Shown: positions 26,402-34,375 of the stretch, piece after piece
Layout: every line of letters starts with the position of its first letter
Position numbering within the stretch: position 1 is the stretch's first letter
Source: Streptomyces sp. NBC_00464
GTDB lineage: Bacteria > Actinomycetota > Actinomycetes > Streptomycetales > Streptomycetaceae
Length of the DNA: 64,000 bases
Assembly (NCBI RefSeq): GCF_036013915.1
Contig: NZ_CP107899.1
Coordinates: 8,410,699-8,474,698 of the forward strand
Reading direction: 5' to 3'
Position numbers and translations under genes: made by a program
The notes under the pieces: generated by a model
The model's input: the letters and a program-made list of their open reading frames with translations, nothing else
Told to the model about the DNA's origin: nothing
Databases searched by the model: none

Positions 26402-29400
26402 CCGACGCCGGCCCCGGTGGCGGCGTTCGCGGCAGCACTTTCATCGGACCGACCGCACTGCAGGTCGGTGACCACGGCACCCAGCACGTCCAGTTTGTCT
26501 ACCACTGGAAGCCTGGCTACCGGATCGAGGATTTCCCCGCTGCGGCCCGTCCGGTCCGGGCCCGCGCACTTGCCGCACAGCCCTCCCGGTTGTTGCGGGC
26601 CGGGCATCAGGTGGTGCCCTTCACAGGCCGCCGCACCGACCTCGATGCTCTGGCCCGCTGGCGCGACGAGGCGGCCGACCCGTTAGCCATCCGGCTGGTC
26701 CACGGTCCCGGCGGGCAGGGCAAGACCCGCCTGGCTGCTCACTTCGCCGAACTCAGCCGCCAAGCGGGCTGGACGGTGTGGCAGGCGGCCGTCAACGAGG
26801 CCGACGCCGACCCCCTCGCCTCCACCCCACCCCCCGAAACCGGGGTCGGAATCCTGCTGGTGGCCGACTACGCCGAACGCTGGCCCACCGCCGACCTGCG
26901 CCAACTGCTGCGCGGAGCGCTCCTGACCCGCAATAGCGTCCCAGTTCGTGTCCTGCTGCTGGCCCGCCCGGCCGGAGACTGGTGGGACAGCCTTGACACC
27001 TGGATCGGCGACCATCTCGACGCCGGCGCCAGTACCCGCCTGCTGCCGCCCCTGGCCGCCGACCCGCAGGCACGCGCCGAACTGTTTCAGCGGGCCCGGG
27101 ACCGCTTTGCCGACCACCTCGGCCTGCCAACCGACCAGGCCCTCTGTATCGGTCCACCCTCGACCTTGGACACCGACGATGACTACGCCCAGGTCCTGAC
27201 CATCCACATCGCGGCCCTGGCCGCCGTCGACGCCCGCCGCCACGATGACCATGCCCCCACCGACCCCGCCCGCGCCTCTGCTTACCTCCTGAAACGCGAA
27301 CGCTCCTACTGGAGCGAGCTGCATCGGCCCCCGGCACGAGTACTGTCCACCGGGCCGACCGCGATGGGCCGCACCGTGCTGACTGCCACTTTCACCCGGC
27401 CCCTGGCCCGTGACCCTCACGGCTGGGACGTCCTGCACCGCACCGGGCTCGCCGACACCGACGCAGCGGCCAACACCCTCCTTGACGACCACCAGCGCTG
27501 CTACCCCCCGGCCCACAGCCACACGGTCCTGGAACCGCTGTACCCCGACCGCCTCAGCGAAGACTTCATCGGTCTGACCACCCCGCCCAGCCCTGACGAT
27601 CCCAGCGCATCCCACCCAGTGTCCGGAGCGGTCACCGACGACTGGGCCCACCAGATTGCCCAACGCCTCATCCTTGGCCGCACCGGCACCGACGCGCCCG
27701 CACCCTGGACCCGCGACACCCTGACCGTGCTGATCGAAACCGCCCGCCGCTGGCCCCATGTCGCCACCGGCCAGCTCTATCCCCTGCTCACGAAACATCC
27801 TGAACTCGCCCTGCACGCTGGCGGCGCCGCCCTCGCGGCCCTGGCCGGACTCGACCACATCGACGTCAACGTTCTGGAAGCCATCGAGCCCCACCTCCCC
27901 ACCGGCCGGCACGCCGACCTCGACGTCGGCGTCGCCGCCATCACCTCCCGCCTGGCCCGCCACCGTCTCGCCACCACACAAGATCCCCTCATCCACGCCC
28001 GCACCAACGACGCCCTCGCCATGGCCCTTTCCCATGCCGGACTCCGCGACAACGCCCTCACAACCGCGCAGGACGCTCACGCAGCCTGGCAACGCCTCGC
28101 TCGAACCACCCCCGCCTACGAATCCGACCTCGCCGCCTCGCTGATCAACCTCGGGGCCAATCTGTCGGAGATGGGGCGGCGGGCGGAGGCCCTGACCGCC
28201 ACCGAGCAGGCGGTGGAGATTTACCGCCGGCTGGCGGCAGGCAACCCGGACGCCTACGAATCCGACCTCGCCGCCTCGCTGTCCAACCTCGGGGCCAATC
28301 TGTCGGAGATGGGGCGGCGGGCGGAGGCCCTGACCGCCACCGAGCAGGCGGTGGAGATCCGGAGGCGTCTGGCGGCGGTCGACCCGGCGGCCTACGAATC
28401 CGACCTCGCCCTTTCGCTGTCCAACCTCGGGGCCAATCTGTCGGAGATGGGGCGGCGGGCGGAGACCCTGACCGCCACCGAGCAGGCGGTGGAGATCCGG
28501 AGGCGTCTGGCGGCGGTCGACCCGGCGGCCTACGAACCCGACCTCGCCCTTTCGCTGTCCAACCTCGGGGCCAATCTGTCGAGGGTGGGGCGGCGGGCGG
28601 AGGCCCTGACCGCCACCGAGCAGGCGGTGGAGATTCACCGCCGGCTGGCGGCAGGCAACCCGGACGCCTACGAACCCGACCTCGCCGCCTCGCTGTCCAA
28701 CCTCGGGGGCGATCTGTGGAAGCTGGGGCGGCGGGCGGAGGCCGTGACCGCCGCCGAGCGGGCGGTGGCGATGTACCGTCGGCTGGCGGCAGGCAACCCG
28801 GACGCCTACGAACCCAACCTCGCCATTTCGCTGTCCAGTCTAGGCGTCCAGCTGTCGGAGACGGGTCGGCAGGCGGAGGCCCTGACCACCACCGAGCAGG
28901 CGGTGGCGATGTACCGCCGGCTGGCGGCAGGCAACCCGGACGCCTACGAACCCAATCTCGCCCTTTCGCTGTCCAACCTCGGCGTCCAGCTGTCGGAGAC
29001 GGGTCGGCAGGCGGAGGCCCTGACCGCCACCGAGCAGGCGGTGGCGATCCGGAGGCGTCTGGCGGCGGTCGACCCGGCGGCCTACGAACCCGACCTCGCC
29101 CTTTCGCTGTCCAACCTCGGGGACGATCTGTCGAAGCTGGGGCGGTGGGCGGAGGCCATGACCGCCATCGAGCGGGCGGTGAGGATGTACCGCCGTCTGG
29201 CGGCAGGCAACCCGGGCGCCTACGAACCCAACCTCGCCATTTCGCTGTACGTCTTAGCCTCAGTGCGTTTTAGGGGGGAGCAGGATCTCTCCGGTGCGTT
29301 GCGAGCCACGAGCGAGGCAGTGGAGATCTACCGCAGGCTCATCCCGATGAGGTCCCACCCGCTTCTCTTTCTCTCGCCTCTGCGTGAGGTGTTGAGCCTG

Positions 29401-29481
29401 CAGGTAGAGGTGCTCATCGGCCTTGGCCGACTCCAGGACGCGCAGACAGTCCGTGACTGGCTCGCGGCCAACCGCGGCTAA
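26398..29481 (+). CDS. STAND (NLR-like) ATPase with N-terminal amyloid motif and TPR sensor
   Basis: A 1,027-residue protein. Residues about 12-34 (STFIGPTALQVGDHGTQHVQ F) repeat the motif ending the upstream protein. The nucleotide-binding domain has Walker A in VHGPGGQGKTRLA (about 102-112) and Walker B in GILLVADYAERW (about 152-162), in line with STAND NTPases. A winged/helical arm region follows, and from about residue 574 eight near-identical 46-residue TPR units plus one divergent unit form the sensor. Expected action: ligand binding to the repeats releases oligomerisation, the exposed amyloid motifs template the effector. The ATG overlaps the effector stop, giving coupled translation. 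Carried as cargo of the Tn3-family transposon, so likely a mobile defence or conflict system. Confidence 0.85.
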   Translation: MTDAGPGGGVRGSTFIGPTALQVGDHGTQHVQFVYHWKPGYRIEDFPAAARPVRARALAAQPSRLLRAGHQVVPFTGRRTDLDALARWRDEAADPLAIRLVHGPGGQGKTRLAAHFAELSRQAGWTVWQAAVNEADADPLASTPPPETGVGILLVADYAERWPTADLRQLLRGALLTRNSVPVRVLLLARPAGDWWDSLDTWIGDHLDAGASTRLLPPLAADPQARAELFQRARDRFADHLGLPTDQALCIGPPSTLDTDDDYAQVLTIHIAALAAVDARRHDDHAPTDPARASAYLLKRERSYWSELHRPPARVLSTGPTAMGRTVLTATFTRPLARDPHGWDVLHRTGLADTDAAANTLLDDHQRCYPPAHSHTVLEPLYPDRLSEDFIGLTTPPSPDDPSASHPVSGAVTDDWAHQIAQRLILGRTGTDAPAPWTRDTLTVLIETARRWPHVATGQLYPLLTKHPELALHAGGAALAALAGLDHIDVNVLEAIEPHLPTGRHADLDVGVAAITSRLARHRLATTQDPLIHARTNDALAMALSHAGLRDNALTTAQDAHAAWQRLARTTPAYESDLAASLINLGANLSEMGRRAEALTATEQAVEIYRRLAAGNPDAYESDLAASLSNLGANLSEMGRRAEALTATEQAVEIRRRLAAVDPAAYESDLALSLSNLGANLSEMGRRAETLTATEQAVEIRRRLAAVDPAAYEPDLALSLSNLGANLSRVGRRAEALTATEQAVEIHRRLAAGNPDAYEPDLAASLSNLGGDLWKLGRRAEAVTAAERAVAMYRRLAAGNPDAYEPNLAISLSSLGVQLSETGRQAEALTTTEQAVAMYRRLAAGNPDAYEPNLALSLSNLGVQLSETGRQAEALTATEQAVAIRRRLAAVDPAAYEPDLALSLSNLGDDLSKLGRWAEAMTAIERAVRMYRRLAAGNPGAYEPNLAISLYVLASVRFRGEQDLSGALRATSEAVEIYRRLIPMRSHPLLFLSPLREVLSLQVEVLIGLGRLQDAQTVRDWLAANRG
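28117..29220 (+). repeat. Eight tandem 138-bp units encoding TPRs
   Basis: Units start at 28117, 28255, 28393 and every 138 bp to 29083; a ninth, divergent unit follows at 29221. Each encodes 46 residues beginning YE(S/P)(D/N)LA and ending NPDA or DPAA. Two alternating linker variants (RRLAAGNPDA and RRRLAAVDPAA) and long stretches of nucleotide identity imply recent duplication or homogenisation. Confidence 0.95.
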
Positions 29482-29556
29482 CCCGATTCCCACAAATGAC
29501 CCTTTCTCGGAGCAAGATCAAGAACAGTCGACGGAAGCGGTCCGGGTCGCGGATTC

Positions 29557-29621
29557 ACTGTCACAACTCGTTCTCACTCAAAAGTGGAACCAGGCGTGTT
29601 CTGGGAAATGTTTGTGACAGT
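29557..29621. promoter_or_regulatory. Candidate res site upstream of the serine recombinase
   Basis: ACTGTCACAA (29557-29566) and TTGTGACAGT (29612-29621) are exact inverted arms, ending 10 bp before the recombinase ATG. Resolvase recombination sites normally sit there and consist of paired inverted subsites; they also serve as operators. Confidence 0.4.
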
Positions 29622-29631
29622 ATCCGGGGTC

Positions 29632-30600
29632 ATGACGGACCCTCTGATCGCACTCATGTCCGAAGCGGACGACGTCGAGCGCCACCCCTGCCCACGCTGT
29701 AACGCTCAGCCAGGCTCACCCTGCCGCTCGCGTTCCGGCGCGGTTGCCGGGACCTACCACACCGGCCGCTTCACCAAGGTGCCCCGGCTCGCGAAACTCC
29801 TGCGCGTGCCCACCCCCGCCGACCGCGGCCCCGGCCAGCCGTGGCGGCCCGGTACCCCGGCGCCCGCGCCTGTCGATCACGACACCCCGACCGCGGACAT
29901 CCGCATCGGGTACGCGCGGTGCTCAAGCCTCACCCAGGAACTCCAGTCGCAGCTCGACGCGCTCGCCGGACACGGCATCCCACGGGACAAGATCTTCGCC
30001 GAGAAGATCAGCACCCGGATGCGGGTCCGCCCGCAGTTCGAGGCCGCGCTCGCCGCCGCGAGGGAGATCAAGGCCCACGCCCCGCACTGCCGCGTCATCT
30101 TCACGGTGAACGAGATGAAGCGTCTGGGACGCGACGCCGCGGAGCTGACCGCGCTCGCCGACCACCTCACCGCCCACGGCCTGGTCCTGGAAATGCTCGC
30201 CGGCCCTCTCCAGGGGATGTACGACCCCAGCGGACCGGGGCGCCTACTGTTCGGGTTCTTCGCAGCAATGGCGGAGACGGAACGGGAGAACATCCGGGAG
30301 TCCACCCTCGAAGGGCTGGACGCCGCGGCCCGCAAGGGCAAGCACGGCGGCCGACCGCCGGTCATCACCGACGACATGCTGCACACCGTGCTCCGCCGCC
30401 GCGCGAACAGCGAGACCGTCGAGGACATCCAGCCCGACCTCCTCATCCCCACTGGCCGCCGCAAGGGACAGAGCCCCAGCCTCTCCAGCATCTATCGGGC
30501 GCTGGCCGAGCACGAGAAGACCCAGGCGTACCCGGAGGCCGTCGAAACGGCACACGCCGACTTCGCCGCCCTCCAGCAGCGCGACCGCAGCCCCAAGTAG
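29632..30600 (+). CDS. Serine recombinase/resolvase with N-terminal zinc-finger segment
   Basis: A 322-residue protein with ATG 29632 (MTDPLIALMSEADDVERH). The first 55 residues contain HPCPRCNAQPGSPCRSRSGA and a later His pair, the Cys/His pattern of a mobile-element zinc finger. The resolvase domain follows: IRIGYARCSSLTQELQSQLD (nucleophile Ser), FTVNEMKRLGRDAAELTALA, LLFGFFAAMAETERENIRES, then a C-terminal HTH-type part (GQSPSLSSIYRALAEH). As the last gene of the Tn3-family transposon, with its TAG touching the right terminal repeat, it is the probable cointegrate resolvase. Confidence 0.85.
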   Translation: MTDPLIALMSEADDVERHPCPRCNAQPGSPCRSRSGAVAGTYHTGRFTKVPRLAKLLRVPTPADRGPGQPWRPGTPAPAPVDHDTPTADIRIGYARCSSLTQELQSQLDALAGHGIPRDKIFAEKISTRMRVRPQFEAALAAAREIKAHAPHCRVIFTVNEMKRLGRDAAELTALADHLTAHGLVLEMLAGPLQGMYDPSGPGRLLFGFFAAMAETERENIRESTLEGLDAAARKGKHGGRPPVITDDMLHTVLRRRANSETVEDIQPDLLIPTGRRKGQSPSLSSIYRALAEHEKTQAYPEAVETAHADFAALQQRDRSPK

Positions 30601-30654
30601 TTACTCAGCGCTACACACCACCTGGCGGTAGCTATACGAGAACAGGGCCTGCCC
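30599..30654. repeat. Right terminal inverted repeat of the Tn3-family transposon with target duplication
   Basis: The 51-bp right end (30599-30649) is the reverse complement of the left end with three differences, and is followed by TGCCC at 30650-30654, identical to the five bases before the left end. Both ends contain the imperfect palindrome centred on CCACCTGG or CCACTTGG, a probable transposase contact. Confidence 0.9.
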
Positions 30655-30691
30655 GCAGCTCTTCCAACGCGTCCTGCTGGTCCACCTGCAC
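30650..30691 (-). pseudogene. 5' end of the gene interrupted by the Tn3-family transposon
   Basis: GTG at 30691 starts MQVDQQDALEELRA on the minus strand, and the last codons are the TGCCC duplication. The continuation GSLSELVRHPSLQ lies at 16861 downward on the other side of the transposon. It follows the stop of the adjacent winged-helix remnant by about 35 bp, so the two were probably an operon. Confidence 0.6.
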
Positions 30692-30726
30692 ATACTCGGA
30701 GCGGCCTTCGGCTCCGCGCGACCAGT

Positions 30727-30915
30727 TCAACCCGCGACGTACGAGTACGGCGGGTTGAACTGGTAGACGCCGGGTCGGCGCTTCAGCACGATTCCGTGGT
30801 CCATGACGTCCTGGTGCGCCGGGTTTGTCGCGGCACGTCCAGGATCGCCGCCATGTCGTCCTGGGTGAGAGGGATCTGCCCGCCGGCCCTCTGACCGGCG
30901 ATCAGCCGCAGGGGC
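30727..30915 (-). pseudogene. Winged-helix protein remnant, frameshifted
   Basis: Minus-strand frames give [28 protein letters not shown] and, after a shift near 30825, [30 protein letters not shown] followed by TGA at 30727. The layout (recognition helix [13 protein letters not shown], wing KRRPGVYQF) resembles small winged-helix regulators of plasmids. The 5' side is cut near 30915 where an integrase remnant begins on the other strand. Confidence 0.55.
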
Positions 30916-30916
30916 A

Positions 30917-31028
30917 GCGCTTCGCCCGCCATTCCGCCCTCACCCACCTCGGAGAGCAGGGCGCCTCCCTGCTGATGTTGATGGGGAAGTCCCAGCACAA
31001 GAAGCCGGAGAACGTCCGCCGCTTCCCG
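30917..31028 (+). pseudogene. Tyrosine recombinase C-terminal remnant
   Basis: Encodes [20 protein letters not shown] and [13 protein letters not shown]: the HxxR-adjacent helix and the GKS(R/Q)H motif of phage integrases, without upstream domain or the Tyr nucleophile. Confidence 0.6.
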
Positions 31029-31143
31029 TGCCGTCGGTGTACGCGCGGCCGAACCGCAGTCCAGTCCGTGGCCACCGCCGCAGTGACGGCTCCGCCGCCC
31101 TGGGGGGCCGGCTCGCAGGGGCGCTGCGAGCGGGCCACGTTTT

Positions 31144-33228
31144 CTACAGGTCCGGGTGCTCGCCCGGTTCGCAGAGCCGGCGGATCTCCGTCGGCGACAA
31201 CACGCCGGCATAGGTGCGTACTTCGTCCACGTCGCCGTCGAGGTGGTGGGACCCGCCCTGCCCCGCGCCGTCCCGGCCGACCTGGAGCGCTCGGTAGGCA
31301 TTCCAGGCGTCGGTCGCGGAGTACGGGGCGCTGTCGGCGAGGGTCCCGTCGACGAAGAGGCGGACCTGGCCGGCCTTGCTGTCGTACTGCACCGCGAGGT
31401 GGTGCGTTCCCTCGCCGTAGAAAGCGGTCAACCTGGTCGCCGGTGCCTCGGCGGTGTCGGCATGGGCAAAGACGGCTTCCCAGGTGGTGTCGCTTCCCCG
31501 GTAGCGCAGGGTGAAGGCGTCGGCCTCGTCGCCGCCCTGGGCGAGGATCGCCATGTCCTGTTCGGGCAGCCACTCGTGCAGCCGTACCTGGGCCGTGACG
31601 GTGTAGCTCCGGTCGGTGTCGACCTGGTGCCCGTCGCTGTCGAGGTAGTCACCGTCGCCGTCGAGCGAGATGCTGCCCTCGCCGGTCAGTGGGTCGGTCG
31701 TGTCCAGGTGTGCGTCGCCGGAGAGGATGAGGCTCTGGCTTCCGCCGGCATCCGGCGTGTCGATGTACGACTCGTCGGTGCGCACGGTGTTCATCGCCCA
31801 GTACCCAGTGCGCTGCGGTGTGCGGTGGCCGATATCGGCGATCTCGTCGGGCAGCACGATCCGGTCCCAGACGCGGACATCGGCAATGTCTCCGTGCCAG
31901 GCGCCGGTCCAGTGGATGCCGTCGTCCTCCATTTCGCGCCCGATCTGCAGGTATCCCTGAGTGCCGTCGGGGACGGCGGCGTCGCCGGATCCGGCGAGGG
32001 CGCCGTCGACGTAGAGCTGCGCGGTCCCGGTCACCGGGTTGTAGACGCCGGTGAGGTGGGACCAGTCGCCCGGCATCGGGGAGCCGCCCGTGATGCGGGT
32101 CGCCCCGGCCGTCCCGGGGAGGGAGAAGGTGAAGGAGGGCTGTCCGTCCTCGCCGAGCGCCGTGCCCAGAGAAAAGTTGGAGGGTGCCAGAAAGCCGGTC
32201 TGGCTGACCGCCGTCATGCCCAGGTCGGTTTCTTCGGGACGGACCCACGCGCTGACGGTGAAGGTCTTGGTGGAGTCCGCGGCGCCGGTCTCGGCCACGA
32301 GACCGGCGCCGTAGGAGCCGTCGAACGCGGCGGCACCCACGGCGGTCGTGCCGCTCGGGCCCTCAGCGCCGAAGGTGACGCCCGCCTTCAACCAGGCCGG
32401 CGTCCCGCCGGCAGCCGCCTCGGCGCTCATGGAGCCCACGGGGTCGTCCAGCTTCCACCGGGCGACGTCGCCCGCGGGCGAGCCGACCAGGATGGTGTAC
32501 CGGGTGGGCTCGCTGACGTTCCCCGCCCCGTCGACCGACTGGACCTCCAGGGTCGTCACTCCCGGGGAGGGCGGCGTCAGCCGCACGGTCACCGGCCCAC
32601 CGCGCTCGTCCGGTCGCGCGGTGGCCGCGACCGCCCCCACACCGAAGGCGTAGCGATACGCGGTGACGTCGGGAGAGGCCGAGGCGAAGGTGAAGGCCGG
32701 GTAGCGCCCCACGGCGTCCACCCACTCGTCGCTGCCGAGCGGTATGTCCGACGAGGTGACCTGAGGCGCGGCTGGTGCGTGGCCGTCCTTGACGTACTGG
32801 CACCGGCCCTGGTGCAGCGAGTCGCTCCAGGGGCCGTAGCCATCGGCATCTTTGGCCCGTACCCGCCAGCTGACCGGTCCCTCCGGGACCGTGTCCGGAA
32901 CCGTCCAGGAGAACGCCGACCCGTCGGCCTTGAACGTGGTGGCGGCCCGCAGACGACTCGGCTCTGTGGAGCCCTCGGTGTTCCAGGTGACTTCGAACTG
33001 CGCGCTGACCGGATCGCCGTCGGGGTCGTTCAGTACGGCCCTCAGGGTGGGGGAGAACCGCACCTCGGTCGGCGTGACCGCATCACAGGGCCGGTCCCCC
33101 GTGGCCAGTTGGTCGAGGGACGGCCGTGCCGGCCGCTGCCCGGACAGCGCGAAGGCCGGCAGCGAGGTGCCCATGGCCATCCCTGCGGCAAGTACGACGG
33201 TCAGTGCGCGAAACGTGGTTCTTGGCAC
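31144..33228 (-). CDS. Secreted protein with two LamG/concanavalin-like domains
   Basis: A 694-residue protein with a signal peptide ([20 protein letters not shown] then PAFA). Two fibronectin-like regions ([35 protein letters not shown]) precede two LamG folds, recognisable from [20 protein letters not shown] and [20 protein letters not shown], then [12 protein letters not shown] and [20 protein letters not shown]. It is a shorter relative of the protein at 44517-48845. In Streptomyces these exoproteins accompany RHS toxin genes; a role in adhesion or toxin presentation is plausible but unproven. Confidence 0.85.
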   Translation of the reverse strand: MPRTTFRALTVVLAAGMAMGTSLPAFALSGQRPARPSLDQLATGDRPCDAVTPTEVRFSPTLRAVLNDPDGDPVSAQFEVTWNTEGSTEPSRLRAATTFKADGSAFSWTVPDTVPEGPVSWRVRAKDADGYGPWSDSLHQGRCQYVKDGHAPAAPQVTSSDIPLGSDEWVDAVGRYPAFTFASASPDVTAYRYAFGVGAVAATARPDERGGPVTVRLTPPSPGVTTLEVQSVDGAGNVSEPTRYTILVGSPAGDVARWKLDDPVGSMSAEAAAGGTPAWLKAGVTFGAEGPSGTTAVGAAAFDGSYGAGLVAETGAADSTKTFTVSAWVRPEETDLGMTAVSQTGFLAPSNFSLGTALGEDGQPSFTFSLPGTAGATRITGGSPMPGDWSHLTGVYNPVTGTAQLYVDGALAGSGDAAVPDGTQGYLQIGREMEDDGIHWTGAWHGDIADVRVWDRIVLPDEIADIGHRTPQRTGYWAMNTVRTDESYIDTPDAGGSQSLILSGDAHLDTTDPLTGEGSISLDGDGDYLDSDGHQVDTDRSYTVTAQVRLHEWLPEQDMAILAQGGDEADAFTLRYRGSDTTWEAVFAHADTAEAPATRLTAFYGEGTHHLAVQYDSKAGQVRLFVDGTLADSAPYSATDAWNAYRALQVGRDGAGQGGSHHLDGDVDEVRTYAGVLSPTEIRRLCEPGEHPDL

Positions 33229-33716
33229 GATACGACTCCCGGTCGGTCAGCACGGGGACCCGCGTCATGGCATGGCCGAAACGGGCGGCCCGCCATCCGG
33301 CCCGTCCCCCCTCGCAGGTGAAGCACTGTCACCAGCACCCCATCCGCCCCGTCGTGACCTTATCGGCGAGGTGTGACAGCCGCTCCGATTTGCGGACCAG
33401 GCGGACCAAGGGGCCGCCGCACGGTGGAAGGTCACCCCGTGACGTGGAGCTGGAGATGCGGGTCGCACGGCTGCCCGTCGCCCATCGGCCGCACCGACTG
33501 ACCGATCAGGGTCCGGGGTACCGCTGCACCTGCCGCGAAGTCGTCCGTGCCGGTGCTGACGCGCAGCTGCGCTTGGCGGCCATGCCCGCCGAGGCTCCGT
33601 ACAAGCCTGAGCATGACGGGCCGCACACTCCCTCGCACCGACTTGACGGGGGAAAGCCAGGTTCCGCGGCCTGATGACGTCGGCCGCCGTCTCTGTCCCG
33701 TGGCGTGTTCGGTCCC
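33229..33716. other. Divergent spacer before the iteron cluster
   Basis: This stretch holds the upstream region of the minus-strand LamG gene and one weak small open frame (33456-33674). No repeat or structured element is seen before 33717. Confidence 0.4.
33456..33674 (+). CDS. Possible small protein
   Basis: A 72-codon frame (MRVARLPVAHRPHRLTDQGP...) with a GGAGCTGGAG ribosome-like site directly before ATG 33456. It contains YRCTCREVVRAG and many basic residues. Support is codon bias and the ribosome site only. Confidence 0.25.
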   Translation: MRVARLPVAHRPHRLTDQGPGYRCTCREVVRAGADAQLRLAAMPAEAPYKPEHDGPHTPSHRLDGGKPGSAA

Positions 33717-34107
33717 GTTCAGTCCCGCATAGAGAAATGCCAGGTCAGCATGGGTGAACTCTTCTTCCACGGGACTAACGGGACTGAACTCTGGGGTTAT
33801 CACCTATATATGTACTGTCATGTACACGCGGGCGCGCACATACAAGTAGTGCTCTATGCGGCTCATAACTGACAGTTTCAGTCCCGTCAGTCCCGTGCAT
33901 CGGGTCCGTAAGCCCCTGACCTGCCGGTATGTGGAACGGGACTGAAACCCTCAGCGGCTGACGGGACTGAACTTCCGACGGCACCGCCCCCCAGGCCAGC
34001 TTGCGCGGGGCTGACGGGACTCAACTTTCGGGACACGGCGAAGAAGCGCTTCTGTGGCCGGGTGAGTGGACTACGCTCTGTTTCGCAATGCCGACAGTTC
34101 AGTCCCG
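33717..34107. repeat. Iteron-like cluster, probable replication origin
   Basis: The heptamer CGGGACT (commonly extended to CGGGACTGAAC) occurs in direct orientation at 33770, 33779, 33937, 33962 and 34015 and inverted (AGTCCCG) at 33721, 33880, 33889 and 34101. Some lie as close pairs. Between them, about 33795-33870 is unusually AT-rich for this genome (TTATCACCTATATATGTACT) and could unwind. The cluster ends about 270 bp before a plasmid-type helicase-primase gene. Binding sites of the origin-recognition protein are the natural reading; transcriptional operators are the alternative. Confidence 0.75.
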
Positions 34108-34375
34108 TCAGCCCCGTTGAGCCCGCACCTCTCCATGAGGCCGTGGCAGGTGGGGCGGACTGGGCGACATGGTTCCAGTACGTATCGCGACAAGGACAGC
34201 CGTTGCCCCGTCAGCCCGAACCCCTGCCGACCGGGTCCGCCGCGTCGCCGGACCACGGCGTTGCCGGCCAGGAGACCTCCCAGGACAGGCGGGTGGCCCC
34301 GTCCTCAGGAGGCATGACCGTCCGCTGTGTGCCGAACGTGGATGCCGGGCACCGAGTCCATCTTCGAGGACGGTC

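Larger units (their letters stand above)
16867..30649 (+). mobile_element. 13.8-kb Tn3-family transposon with STAND-ATPase cargo and a nested element
   Basis: Limits are 51-bp terminal inverted repeats (48/51 identical) and a TGCCC duplication. Contents, all on the plus strand: tnpA (16980-25787, split), effector gene (25961-26401), STAND ATPase gene (26398-29481), a res-like dyad and a serine recombinase whose TAG stop runs into the right repeat. The insertion is in the 14th codon region of a minus-strand gene whose frame is restored on virtual excision. tnpA is interrupted by a 5.76-kb recombinase element, so the transposon could move only with transposase supplied in trans. Confidence 0.85.

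Noticed and set aside
26683..28638. Minus-strand 651-codon frame with internal repeats
   Set aside because: The repeats are the complement of the TPR-encoding units of the STAND ATPase gene.
31156..33321. 721-codon plus-strand frame opposite the shorter LamG gene
   Set aside because: Antisense shadow; the minus-strand frame has a signal peptide and LamG domains.
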